Assembly: GCA_025642075.2 (NCBI GenBank)
Contig: JAODUO010000476.1
Location: 77,501 to 141,500 of the forward strand
Source: Ridgeia piscesae
Taxonomy: Eukaryota; Annelida; Polychaeta; Sabellida; Siboglinidae
DNA: 64,000 bases
Direction of reading: 5' to 3'
Part shown: one piece after another, positions 23,071-35,120 of the stretch
Layout: the number at the start of each line of letters is the position of its first letter
Position numbering within the stretch: the first letter of the stretch is position 1
The notes under the pieces: model-generated
The model's input: only the letters and a program-made list of their open reading frames with translations
Told to the model about the DNA's origin: nothing
Database searches by the model: none
Position numbers and translations under genes: made by a program

Positions 23071-24660
23071 TTCGCTGGCATCATTTTTAAACTTGGTAAA
23101 CCTGTACATTTTCAGCAAGGTAGATTATAGTATTATTTATTTGTATGATTAAAATACCCCAATGGTGTAAAAAAACATAAATAATTGTAAAAATAGTTGA
23201 AAAAGGCAGGATTCTATATTTTTTATGATAGATCGTTCCAACTGTGACTGACAATAGACTATAGACACGCAAAATATAGAAGTAAAAACAAAACAAAACA
23301 AAAACTTTGTTACAAGTAAATGAAATAAATAACAAATAAACGAAAGAAATGTACTTGGCGATAAACTACACACAATATTCAGGAAGATGATACGTATACA
23401 AATACACGGGTCGAATTGTCTTGAATGGGGCCGAATTGTCTAAGAATGGGGCCGAGTTGTATTGGGCCGAATTATCCGCCCAACGTCTCAGGCAAACGTA
23501 GCTCTTCACTGTAGTATTTCTCTCCTGCTGTTGATCTTGTTGCTCTTGTATGTGGACTGTCATCGGGTTGTTGGTATAGATTACTAGATGTCTTTCACTT
23601 CAGGAGTTCAATGTACACTGTGGTTCCAACACGGTTCCGGTGCTAATTTCCGGCAATTCCACAGAGCTCCCTGGAATGCGGCCCGGCGTAGCCCCCGTAG
23701 AGAGAAATGTTTTAGCAACATTCGTTCACTGTTCACTTACCGTTCAATAAAAGCCAGCCAGCAGTTGCAACGGTTACTTGAAAATGCATTATTATTAAGC
23801 GTACTTGTAATTACGAAAACATAACACACATTAACACAAATTCACAACTTCCCATGTCTCCGCGACAACCGTTTGAAAGCAAAATCCTACGCTATAACGC
23901 GCAACTAAAGCACTCCCACGAGGCTTGAGCCTTGAAGAACGCAACAATTCAATGGATTCGTATTCATGCGCTGTTCATGCATGAAAAGCTAGCAACGCTG
24001 TCGGCAAGAAGATTTTAGTTGTGATGTTTGTACTGTTATTTTTCATGCAGCATATGGCAACCAAAACAACACTGGTACATCTGAATAATTAACAATGGTG
24101 TACATATCACGACCTATTTATTCCGCGTATGTATCGCAGCTCTATGTGTATTATTTGGCTGGTTCGGACTCTCGCTTAACTTCGATTACCCTGGCTCCGT
24201 GAGGTGGCAGCACTTTCAGCCAACCAACTCTCGCTCGGCTGCATAACTGGTGATATATCACTAAATGGTATCCGTCCGCCATTGTAGTCATCATAGAAAG
24301 AACTGTGTTGTGCCGTTTGTGTATACATATCTGGAACCACTGAATATAGGACAGATTTAGTAGAAATGATATTTATGAAAAAAGCATGGCATCAGAGATG
24401 CGACATAATGACATTTGTCAGACAGTGACAAGGTGCGTATGCATACGGCCATGTTTATTTCGATCTAGAAGTGTAAAAATTGCCGGCGAATAGGAGTAGA
24501 ATTGAAGGGGTGTCAGGTTACAGATTGCATTGTAGGAGAAAGAGATATGAGAATTTCACGAATTTATATACGTCATATGTGTGAATGGGGGTAAATTAAT
24601 GTATTCAATTGTCAAAAGCATAGCTTCAAGAACTTAGCGGTTAATCAAAGAAATATTACA
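23071..24660. other. Intergenic stretch
   Basis: No gene is recognised. A short imperfect tandem repeat of GGGGCCGAATTGTCT words lies at 23408-23475. Moderately GC-rich patches occur near 23580-23720 and 24160-24300 without supported exons. Confidence 0.4.
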
Positions 24661-24672
24661 ATGGCCTAGCAC

Positions 24673-25190
24673 CTACGGGGAAATCAAAGGTGGTAATACA
24701 TCGCCGAGAAGATAGTTTGGTGACAAATATGCTTTGCTTATGTAACCATGTAGTGTAACCAGTTGCACTACGACAGTAGTTTGGCCATTATTGTTTCGGC
24801 AACGTGCGAAAGGATGATGTAGGGAAGACTCTGCCACCAAGAAGTACCTTTCTTTGGAATGGCAGCTATCTTTCCTCAATGGTGGTTGTCATTCACACCT
24901 CATCTGTGTCGGCGTTCTGGCCGACGTCGTCTTCACTACTGCTGCTGTCACGACTAGTTGACTCACTCTCAGAGCAAACGTAATCTGGATCTGCATTAGA
25001 TGTTACTTCCTCCCCATTTTAGTCACCCAAGTCACTCATCGGGGCTGTCAACAAACTGCATTGCACACTCACTGGCCTTACTGTAGGTGTCACCTGCACG
25101 GCAGCCTGCGTTCGTGTACACACTACTTGTACTCTTCTTGTGCGAGTAGATGGCTTCCTCTGATACAGGTGTAGAATCATGATGTGGCGC
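24673..25190 (-). pseudogene. Degraded transposon-type gene fragment
   Basis: A long coding-like trace on the minus strand is broken by stops and shifts. About 25175-24900 reads QRKPSTRTRRVQVVCTRTQA, then QCSLLTAPMSDLGD, a stop, and DPDYVCSESESTSRDSSSSE with DDVGQNADTDEV. From 24879 another frame reads RYFLVAESSLHHPFARCRNN followed by LVTLHGYISKAYLSPNYLLG. An acidic Ser-rich linker followed by a K/R-Y-x-V-x-E-S-x-L segment is a layout I associate with repeated, transposon-borne hypothetical genes of molluscs and cnidarians. That family link is from memory and not proven. It is non-functional as it stands. Confidence 0.4.
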
Positions 25191-25850
25191 AGGTATTTAC
25201 AAGGGCACTGTCAGAGTCACACGCTGTATCCTCAGGTGACTCAAACTCGGTGGTGGACTCTCTCTGAAATGGCAAATTGTCTTCTTAGAATACAAAAATT
25301 TACTGTTGCAAGTTTATTACAAAATGCAAACCAAATCTTGTCATTTACCATTTCTTCAGAAAGGGATACATTAATTTGCCTTGTACTCACATTCCAGTTG
25401 TGAAAGATGCTTTTTGTCCATTTACGAAAAATTGTTTTGCAACTTTTTTTCTTCAAATTGTTAACATCACACTTATATAATGTACAATAAAATTCTACAT
25501 ACAAGTATATGTATTCTTGTTATGAATAGAATAAAATAGAAAAGTATCTAAACTGCATTGAATTTATTGCTTTTTATCACAAATTTATCAATTTTTCGCA
25601 ATTGAGCAAATGGTCCATATTTATGACATATTAAGTTTACTTAATTTTTATGTAATGTGTTTTAAATGGGATAAATTAATGACTTTTTAAATATCATTAT
25701 AGAATCCTTCCATTGAGACACTTACACAGGTATGAACAACATCATAACATTTATTTGTGCAAGTAATTAGCCAACCACCAAGTAGAATTCAAGACATAAC
25801 CACACAGGAAAAACCATCTGGACTTGATATGAGTTCATAATGAATCACTG
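25191..25850. other. Intergenic stretch
   Basis: AT-rich, no supported feature. Confidence 0.4.
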
Positions 25851-25854
25851 CTCA

Positions 25855-26480
25855 TGATATACCCCACTCAGACATAACCCCAGCAGGGCTGGGGTCAATT
25901 AAAAAAGAATTGCAATTGATCAGTTTAATTCCAATTAAATTCCTGAATTGGAGCGGGAATTGGAATTGAGAGATTTGAACGAAAATTCATTGAATTGGAA
26001 TTGAAATATTTTGAATTGAGTCGGAATTGGAACATTTTGAATTGGAATTGAAAATTTTTGAATTGAGTCGGAATTGGAATTGAAACATTTTGAATTGGAA
26101 TTAATACAAAATACTACAAAGGATATTTTAGAGCCAGTTGGGAATATTGCTGTGCAGGAAATGGTATTTAATGACCAAGAAAAATGAAGGACAATGAAGC
26201 TGCTGGTCAAACATTACCAAGTAATTAATCAGTAGATAAAACTGATACATGGGAAGTCAATTAGGTTTGTCATCTACTGCCTTTTGTGAATGAGTGCTGG
26301 CTGGGGACTGCTTCAAAGAACCATTCAAATTGTCCAGATAACAATCACATTTCCCAGTGTCACATACTAAGCAACTAATTATTAGGACTACCCAGGTACC
26401 AGGAATGAAGCCAGGATATCTCACAAAAGTCCTACTGTAACATTAGAGTAGTACACGCTGCTTATTTCCTCCAGAAAATG
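25855..26480. repeat. Dispersed repeat with AATTG-rich tract, copy 1
   Basis: Starts CAGGGCTGGGGTCAATTAA, runs through imperfect GGAATTGAA repeats (25915-26105), then a unique part (TTTAATGACCAAGAAAA, GCTGCTGGTCAAACATTACC, GGGGACTGCTTCAAAGAA). The same material is present inverted at about 35960-36370. The sequence type looks like the end of a mobile element with a degenerate short tandem tail. Confidence 0.75.
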
Positions 26481-27257
26481 GCACATGTAGTTCTCGGTTA
26501 AATCTATTTGCAAGGTGCATTAGGTTTCTGCGTGAGTGTGTTTTAAGAATGGCAAGGTTCTCGTATTGAGTGCGGTTTGGAGGCTTCCATGCATTCCAAG
26601 AAGTCGTCTTTGAAGTGAACATGAACTTTGAAATAGTCTCTCATCTACAAGTGTTGTTTTCTTTAAGGTAGCATCTTTCTATGGGCGTTAATTTCCAACT
26701 TCGGTCAGTTCTTCGGTCGGTGTATTCGCATCTTTCTCTGTAATGTTATATCTTCTTTTTTATCTAGCTTTCGGGGTCAAGTCAACTATTTAAACATAGT
26801 ACATTTTGATTGTTTGTTGACTTTCGCGGCATTTTACTTGAACTTTAAAACAACACAAGTACAATAGCACTCCAATCACTAAAGATAATAGGAAGATACC
26901 CAAGAGATATTACATGCTAAAATGAAATGATAAATACTCAGAAAACATAGTCATGTGCATTCTATGTTATTTATTCCACGGGCCCCTGAAACGTAGTATT
27001 ATGTTGCATGTGTATAAATGTGTTGAAATGTTTCCGTTATGAATTCCACTTGCGTTTCGTTGACTTGATACTATTTGGTTTATTAACAGCATTCCTTTTC
27101 AAATATTACATATGTAATGTGTATTTTACAATGTCAATAAATGTTTACTATGTTCTTTGTTTAAGAATGATACACCCGATGCAAGTGATAGCTTCATTTT
27201 TAATACAAAAATAACTAAAACTCTAAGTGGAATTATACGATAGTAATCTTTCATCGT
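26481..27257. other. Intergenic stretch
   Basis: No supported gene. A hydrophobic 68-codon plus frame (27008-27214) is judged to be chance. Confidence 0.4.
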
Positions 27258-28290
27258 GAAGGGAATCTCACTAGTACAATATCACATTTGTTTGTCATGC
27301 ATGCTTGCTAAATACATATTTACCTTTGGTTTTGTAAAGTAGGTGTCAGCTAGACCCGCAGCTAAACCACTTTCGTTTGGATCTGGTCCAAATATTGCCT
27401 AAGAATGCCATGAAATGTCTTATAATGCTTCCTTCCCCGCGATAACGTAGAATACCGGAAAACGTAAAATACATCATTTGATATTACTGAACCATATGTA
27501 ATTAGATTATGTATGTATATCAAGCACAACTTTTATTTCACAAAATAAACAAGGTAATCTTATATAGTATACCTTGAATGTTAACGTGGGAAAGAAATTG
27601 TTCTCATTATATGAAGGGAATCTAGCTAGTACAACATCACATTTGTTTGTCATGCATGCATTGCTAAATGCAAATTTTTCTTTGGTTTTGCAAAGTGTGT
27701 GTTAGACCCGCAGCAGAAGCACTTTTGTTTGAATCTTGCCTAAACGTTGCCTTAAGAACGCCATGGAATATGTTACAATGTTTTCTTCTCCGAGATAACG
27801 TAAAATACCGGATAACGTAAAATACATCATTTGGTAGCATTGAACCATAATTTATGTGATTAAATCAGGTATGAATATATTGCACAACTTTTATTTCACA
27901 AAATAAATAAGGTAATATCTTATAGTATACCTGGAATGTAAACTCAGGAAACAAAATTCTCTTATTATGAAGGGAATCTAGCTAGTACAATATCACATTT
28001 GTCTGTCTTGCATGCATTGCTAAATACAAACTTATCTTTGGTTTTGTAAATTATGTGTTAGACCCGCCGCAGAACCACTTTCGTTTGGATCTGGCCTAAA
28101 CTTTGCCGTAAGATCGGTATGGAATGTGTTACAATGCTTCCTTCCCCGCGATAACGTAGAATACCGGATAACGTAAAATACACCATTTGGTATTATTGAA
28201 CCATACGTGATTAAATTTGGTCTGTATTTCATGCTTGTATTTCACAAAGGACACAAGGTACCCTCAAATAGTATACCTTGATTATATACT
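27258..28290. repeat. Three-copy tandem repeat, about 355-bp unit
   Basis: GAAGGGAATC starts units at 27258, 27613 and 27969. Each contains GTTAGACCCGC or a close form, GCGATAACGTAGAATACCGG or a close form, and ACTTTTATTTCACAAAATAA in the first two. The third is truncated near 28290. Divergence among copies shows the array is not recent. No conserved frame was found. Confidence 0.9.
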
Positions 28291-28909
28291 GGGGAGAGCA
28301 CGTATATGATAAAAGTGGATAACGTAGAATACATTCTTAACGATCGAGGACGCTGTTTTTCTGCCACTTTGATGTTTTCTAACAATCAGAAAAATTGACT
28401 ATGCTCATGGCTTTTGTTTTTAGATGACAACCCCATATATATGTGTTAAGCAGACATACTTTCCAATCAGACAACACTTCATTGGTACACAGTTATGATA
28501 TAAATTATGCAGACGACGTAAAATAAATGACTTTTGTGGACATGTTATACACGTGTGTAAGGTAAGGAAAATAGATGCAAACATTTTAGAGAACATCATA
28601 AAATAATAGGTATGTATTCATAGAATGAACTAAAACATGTAGTTATAAGCAGCTAACAGTTACTAAATATTACAATTACCATCCTTTTTAATACTACCCT
28701 TTGCTGTAGACAAGCCAAAATAAGATTTATGGTGTGTTTTGTAGGCACAAATTCATATAAATTATCATACCACCACGAAAACACAACTATCGCAAGAAAG
28801 AGCAAGCCGAGCTCCATTTGACTAAGCTATGTATATACCTATTAAAGCCATATACCACTGATTTTATAGACCAAAGACACAAAATTGGCTACAGAAGACG
28901 TTTTCGGCA
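28291..28909. other. Intergenic stretch with possible leader-like frame
   Basis: Mostly featureless. On the minus strand, ATG at 28817 opens MELGLLFLAIVVFSWW, a signal-peptide-like run with a GTATGA donor at 28770 after 47 bases (phase 2). The support is weak because no partner exon was found. Confidence 0.25.
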
Positions 28910-29083
28910 GTTTCAACGATAAGTGTAGGTTGTACGTATCAATCAGCTTTGTATTTATATATGCATGTATGTATGCATGCTCCATGCATACATGTATACC
29001 TCAAGAAAATCTGGATACTCACATCTAAAATCAACGGTTGGGGTTTTGTTCTCGCACCTAAGTTGAAGCTGGTGGTCTCAAGT

Positions 29084-30401
29084 CGAGTCACACCACATTT
29101 GCATTTTGCATAGGCGACCATTATAACGTTTCCTTCATTTCCTACTAATCTTGATGAGCTCTGTTATTGACAATTTCACAGCATATTTACCCTCCATAGA
29201 CAGAAGTTCTGTGAAAACTTTTAATACATCAGGCTCCCACAAACTTCTTTCAAACCTTACACCCCTCCATTTCTGCTTGAACCACCCACGGATTGCCTTT
29301 GATTACACCAAGAAGCAAAATGACAACTGGATTAATACGCAGAAATGCACCGACTGACAGCTGCGTAATTTGACAGCTCTGATGCCGAGCTGCACAAAAA
29401 CATCATTTCTAATCACTCCACACTACATAATTTATTATGTGCTCACAGAAATTCAGACAACCTGCATAATGCTGCTTATAATGGGTACGCTTTGGTCGGG
29501 GAATGGCGGACGAGCACCTTATTGTGGTCTTACATCAAATAGATTGGCCGAAAACGTCAAAAGTTCACAAAATTAGTAATACATCAAGAATGACATATAG
29601 CTAGATTAACTGTCTAGGGAAATTGACACCATCTCGATAGTAATTATAATATGCGTCAGCAAAGGTTGCACCACTCCAAGATAAACACCACCGTGTGTGG
29701 GTTGAAACACGTTTATTCAGAACGTTCGCCTGAAACAAATGGCACTGTACACAACAAACAGTCCATCACAGTCTCTAACCGATATGACAGTAACATATAG
29801 AGAATATTGAAGATATATATTTGTTAACAATTTAAAAAAAATCCCCATAAAAATACAAAAATCATATTTTAAGCCGCATTTTGTCGGACACTTTGATCAA
29901 TTGTATGATGCAATTATGAACTGTGCGTCATATATATACGTCCCCAGGAGGGCTCAAAATCACAGGCCAGTTTCTCGTAAATTTTCGCAACATTGAAAGG
30001 CCAGGCAGTGTCTTTCGATAGTAATTTCAATTAAATTGTATGTAGAGCGCTGAAATGTGGGACACGTATTCAGGAATATACACGTTACATGACGGAAGCG
30101 TATTCGTGATACACAGTAGAACGTATCTCTTGCGTCAAACAAATGATCACCGTACCTCCCTTGCAATAAGCCGCACTTTACACGGGCGCAGCCCATTAGA
30201 TTAGACAGAGACACCTCAATAACCACCACACGTCATTTATTTTGTCACAACTTATTTCGCTGGTGTGCATACACTATTTAAAACATCAGATACTGTTGGT
30301 AGAGTAGTTAATTTCAGAATAAAAATGTTGGACAGGGACATCATAGACACGTGGCAAATGTTGAATAGACAGTTGCGGCACTCTCTGCTTGTGGTCTTAC
30401 A
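29084..30401. mobile_element. 1.3-kb insertion flanked by TCAAGT
   Basis: Unit B has GTGGCCTCAAGTGCTGTTC where unit A has GTGGTCTCAAGT, 1318 inserted bases, then TCAAGTGCTGTTC. TCAAGT at 29078-29083 and 30402-30407 is a likely 6-bp target duplication. The ends show only a weak inverted likeness (GTCACACCACA against GTAAGACCACA). The word GTGGTCTTACATCAA occurs both at the right end and internally near 29523. The open frames inside are not recognised. Confidence 0.6.
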
Positions 30402-30870
30402 TCAAGTGCTGTTCTAGTTAATCGGTTCTTTCGATGGTGAAAGTGAGTACTATGATGTTCGCTAGGTGGAAGCACTGATATTTTAACGCGATTTCACTTG
30501 AAAACCATGATATGGATAAGATTATTTTACAAGTATTACAACGTCGTTAGATATCACCTATAGTAAGTATTATTTACATGTAGTAGTCATCCCGCAAGCA
30601 CCAATCAGAATATGCTAACCATGCACAGGATGATTTCGAATTAACTTTTGTCTTTGATCGACTGGTTGAGCGATAATATAGGAACTTGATAGGAATATAT
30701 GCTGTGATTCCATAAATGCAGATATACCGGCCACAGGGTACAAATTAACCCACATCAGTACAGTTACCAGAACTTACTAAGCAGTACAACTTGGGTCGAC
30801 CGTGGGTACCCCATCGGAACCCTACCAATACTTCGTGCCTTTCCGAAGTATATTGAAAGTTGTGTCTCAG

Positions 30871-32604
30871 AGAAGAGGTATACTGAATGTGTTATATCAT
30901 CATTTAAATGGTGCCATGTGATAGATACTAATATGTAGTTAATAACACTGTTGAAATCTTCAATATTTACGGAGAAATTCAATTTTTAAATCTTAAAATT
31001 GCTGCATTTTTGTCTATAGGATTTTGGTCCATTTCTTGTGCACAGGCTGCATAATTTAATAACTGCATAAAATAGGTTGGAAACCAATAATAACATTGGA
31101 ACCATTTAACTTACGCATGTGAAACCAAAAATGGATCAACCCTTTAGGAAATGCAATTTTGTTGTGATCTTGATTTGACCTTCAAAGTTGACGTATATTT
31201 TATATCTCCTAGATTTGACCCACAGTATGGTATTAATTCCTATTAATGGTATAATTTTTGTGAATTTTTTTAGGAAATGAGCTTTGTTAACATTTGAATA
31301 TAAAAACTGTCAATATAGCAACTTTATGGACACTTTAAACTGTTATTAGAAATTGACCTAATTATTTGACCTATATTTCACATCTGACCTACATACTGGA
31401 ATTTAATGCATAATTCATTCATAAATTCACAATGAATCTTCATAAATCCTTTGACATGTGATTTATTTTGTGACCTTCACAGGTGACCTACATTCACATG
31501 TTTTTCTATATTTGGCCCACTGCATTTGCGTTAACTTTTTATTGATGAGTACATTTCACTGCACATAACTTCCAGTTGTGCAACAAGTGTAGACTATGCA
31601 TGCCAAGCCATCGATTTCTGCTGATGTCACAGTACTGCCAGTTATTGATGAATGGAAACATTGTAGTATCACTATGTACAGTTCCCAAGATCATACTGCA
31701 AAGTTTTTCAAGTGTATACACTGCACATAAATTCGTGTTGAGCAATGAATATGAAGCGACTGCGGTGCCAGACACTTCTCTCGAGATCAATTGATCATTG
31801 CCACCATTGACATTCACACAGGTTTCACTATAGGTAATGTGCATAAGTCCATGCGATATGCATTGAAATTCACAATGTCTCTGTGATTGTCCATGGGGAA
31901 TTCTCCAACTTGCTGATGAGTCGACCCATGTCAGGAGCAATGCCTACAATTCAATACATTACAATCAATACTGCATACAACACTACAGAATATTAAATGA
32001 CAAATTACAGCACTTAACTCTATGGGAAAAAAACTCAATTGAACAGGAAATGGATTTTTAACTAACAAATGTAATATTAAACTTTAACTATATATAACTT
32101 GACTTTGATATCGTAACTTATCCATATTCTTCACGACCACACTTCCTGAGTGTCTACATGAAATTCAAATAACGAAAATATTTCACATAAAATACTACAC
32201 AAAATGGTAAATATTATTAATAACATCAACAAATTAGATAGTCCACATAACTGTAAACTAAATGGTAAAATGAAAAAAATGTGGTGTATATTATAGTGGA
32301 AATATTAACTGTCTGTACTTTCTATCATAAAATAGTAATACTGACACACTAACAATATACATGTATTAAGTTCTGTTTACACAATTTACTAAAAATCAAC
32401 TGTTTAAGATGTGGATTGATCAGATTAATAATGTTTCCCTGTAGTGATTAAAATGGAAGTAGGTCGCAGTCACAAGTAATCGTGATGACCTGCGCTGAAG
32501 CCGTAAATTTAACTGTTTTGAAAGAAACAAAGAAATGTTATAATAGTGTTATTTCTTTTCACTAATACTAATATTCTAGTATAACACGTTTTAATTGAAC
32601 GGAA
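30871..32604. other. Spacer within unit A
   Basis: AT-rich. A 133-codon minus frame (31539-31940) is the longest open frame. It has eight Cys and several His but no recognised family, so it is listed here and not called as a gene. Confidence 0.35.
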
Positions 32605-33434
32605 TGGCTATATGTCCGGATATGGACGAAAAGCCTGGGAGACTATTCGTCCAGACACGGACAAATAGCCTGGGGGACCATACGTCCGGATACGGACAGA
32701 TACCTTATTTTGGCTCCCAAGCTATTTGTCTGGACACATTTATCGCGGGAGTTACACGTAAGACTTACAACACGTCGATTGAATATGCGAACATTACGTA
32801 TGCTTGTGTGCACGGCGATAGAGCGTACGTACAAGAGCGACTCAGTCTTGAAGACAAAGGGGATGCGATCTCATCAAAGGCGTTATTACGCTTTCTGAAA
32901 TAGTTATACTATGACTATGCATATTCTGTTGTGATACCACATTGTATAGCTAATGTGGCATTACGCATTTTAGCCAATATGGTGCCTGGCATTACCAGTA
33001 TGTATCGAGCAATATTAGATGCAATCAGCAACAAGAGTGCTCTAGACTTTATGTCACATATAAATGTCCTTGACAAAATGTCCAAAAGTAATGGTAAATT
33101 TGTATACAGTGCAGTATCCAGTCTTTAAGATTGCGCAAAGCACTTTACGCTTTACTCCCTTGTAGACCTATTAAATAAAACACCATAGTCTTCTCAGGGA
33201 AGAATTTTATGTAATTCATAAGATACAGCCTGTTACTATTATTGGACATGTTCATGCAATGTTGTTAACACGGTGTTTCAGTCATCCTCGGCTGGCTGGT
33301 GGGGATAGAGGAGACACCACCCTGACTGGTACACTGATGGGGGGAGATGACGTCGAAGTCTGCCCCGAGCATCTTCCAGCAACAATCACAGATCCCAGTG
33401 TTGAGATTGTTTTAAGGCGAAGCCGGCAAACCCA

Positions 33435-33595
33435 CAGTGGATGTGTCCGATCTGTGACAGGGACGCTGACGACTCAGTTGATGGCGGGTGCACCTCTCTA
33501 TCGAGTGTTACCATTTGACAGGTTTAAGGGAAAAGTCTCGTCCCAAAGCCAGAACATGGATTTGTGGAAGTTGCCACACAGATGCTCACACATAG
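33435..33595 (+). pseudogene. PHD-finger-like relic
   Basis: One frame reads QWMCPICDRDADDSVDGGC. After a one-base slip another continues SIECYHLTGLREKSRPKART, then WICGSCHTDAHT and a stop. W-x-C-P-x-C, then a C-Y-H-L-x-G-L block, then T-W-I-C-x-S-C-H follows the spacing of PHD fingers (C4HC3), with the middle pair partly lost at the frame slip. PHD-type fingers are often carried by invertebrate retro- and DNA-transposon proteins. It lies inside the 2.2-kb insertion. Confidence 0.5.
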
Positions 33596-34080
33596 AGAGC
33601 TACCGCTATGAATTGGGTACTTTTATTTCTGTGTGGTTGTCATCACAGGTTTCTTGTGTTTATACACAGTTATGATTTGGTGTGGTTTTAGGGACATTGT
33701 ATGGTTTGTCCTTGTGTAGTTTAAACATGGGGACGTGTGGGTTTAATTTGTATATCTTGTTTTATTTATGTGAGTCAGTAGGTTTATTACCTTTCATATG
33801 AACTTGTGTGGATTTATGCACATTAGGCTGCAGTTTAAACATGGAGTTGTATATCTTGTTTTATTTGTGGGCCTGTAGTTTTATTTGATGGACATGTGGA
33901 AGCTGTTTTTTATTTTGGGTATTAAAGCCATCTCTGTTTACTCATGTGTTTGCTGTTAACAAATAGACATCCGTTACAAATATTACTACAGTTAATTTAC
34001 AACAAATAATCATCACTTTCATGATATCTTGATTGAAGCTATTGCAAGAATTTGATTATTAATTTCATGTGTGTGTATAC

Positions 34081-34082
34081 AG

Positions 34083-34134
<52 letters not shown>
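34081..34134. repeat. (TA)n microsatellite
   Basis: About 50 bases of alternating TA, near the right part of the 2.2-kb insertion. Confidence 0.97.
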
Positions 34135-34137
<3 letters not shown>

Positions 34138-35120
34138 TAGGATCACAGTTAAAATACGATATTTGAAGGCATTATATCCCTTGGTGGTGTTAATCCTGAT
34201 TGAAAACTAGGAGTGGCAAAGGTACATAGTTTGGTACGAAATGTTGTGTTGGTCTTCGTATTTCCCCATATTTCTACAAAAAAAGGAAACGGATAAGTAA
34301 AAGGCCTAAAGTAAAACAAGGCTACAAATGTGGGCATGGCTCCCATCTGTGCCAAGTGACATGTACTGGCCCGCCCGCCAGTCGAACACGTGAATAAAAC
34401 CTTGCCGTATTGCGACAATTTCAGAAGAAACAGTTGCTATTTAAACATACATACCAGAGGTACATACAAACATGCCTTCTTAATCAATAGTATAGCACTA
34501 ATGTTCATGAGAAGGTAGACGTATCCACGTCTTCAAAGTTACATCTAACGATCTGTCCGGTCAAATAATATATGCGCGATGTCGGGCTATTTGTCAGTAT
34601 TTATCTGGTCAAATAGCATATATGCAAACATGAGCTATATATCCGTATCAGGAAGAATAGCGTATACGCAAACATGAGCAATGTGTCCATATCCGGACAA
34701 ATAGTGTATATGCAAACATGAGCTATTTGTCCGTATCTGGACAAATAGCCACGGCCTTATGGAATGACATTACTGTGGTCAGAATTACATGTTTCCCCTA
34801 ATTTTCCCGTTTTTATTTATTTTGGTCACCATCTTGGTGAAACAATTACATTTACAATAGTGATTGAAATAAAACAATATCCACAATTGCAAAAATGCGT
34901 AGGATATTTACACCTAAAATAAGCAATTAAACAATGGGGTCCAACTGGACCCCAGTATATTACAGTAATGTCAATAATAATAATGATTCTCTAACTGATT
35001 GAAATGGAGTCAGAATTTGACATATGAATGTCAAATTCACATGAACATATTTGAAACTCAAAACTTGGGAATATGTATTTGTGTTTATAATGTTAGCCAA
35101 CTAAGAGAATCTGACTTTGA

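Larger units (their letters stand above)
32605..34770 (+). mobile_element. 2.2-kb insertion with repeated inverted ends
   Basis: Unit B lacks this segment. The left end has three words of the type GTCCGGATATGGAC with TAGCC (32608-32700). The right end has the inverse, ATTTGTCCGTATCTGGAC with AAATAGCC, several times (34555-34755). Subterminal repeats of TATTTGTCCG/CGGACAAATA suggest a DNA transposon with reiterated transposase-binding ends. The interior contains plus-strand coding traces, an ATTAAATAAAAC polyA-like signal at 33168 and a PHD-finger relic. ACGG occurs outside both ends but is too short to prove a target duplication. Confidence 0.5.

Noticed and set aside
27008..27214. Hydrophobic 68-codon plus frame
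   Set aside because: AT-rich DNA easily gives Phe/Leu/Ile-rich frames. There is no signal or splice support.
31539..31940. 133-codon minus frame
   Set aside because: No recognised family and no paralogue in unit B. It was kept only as a note under the spacer.
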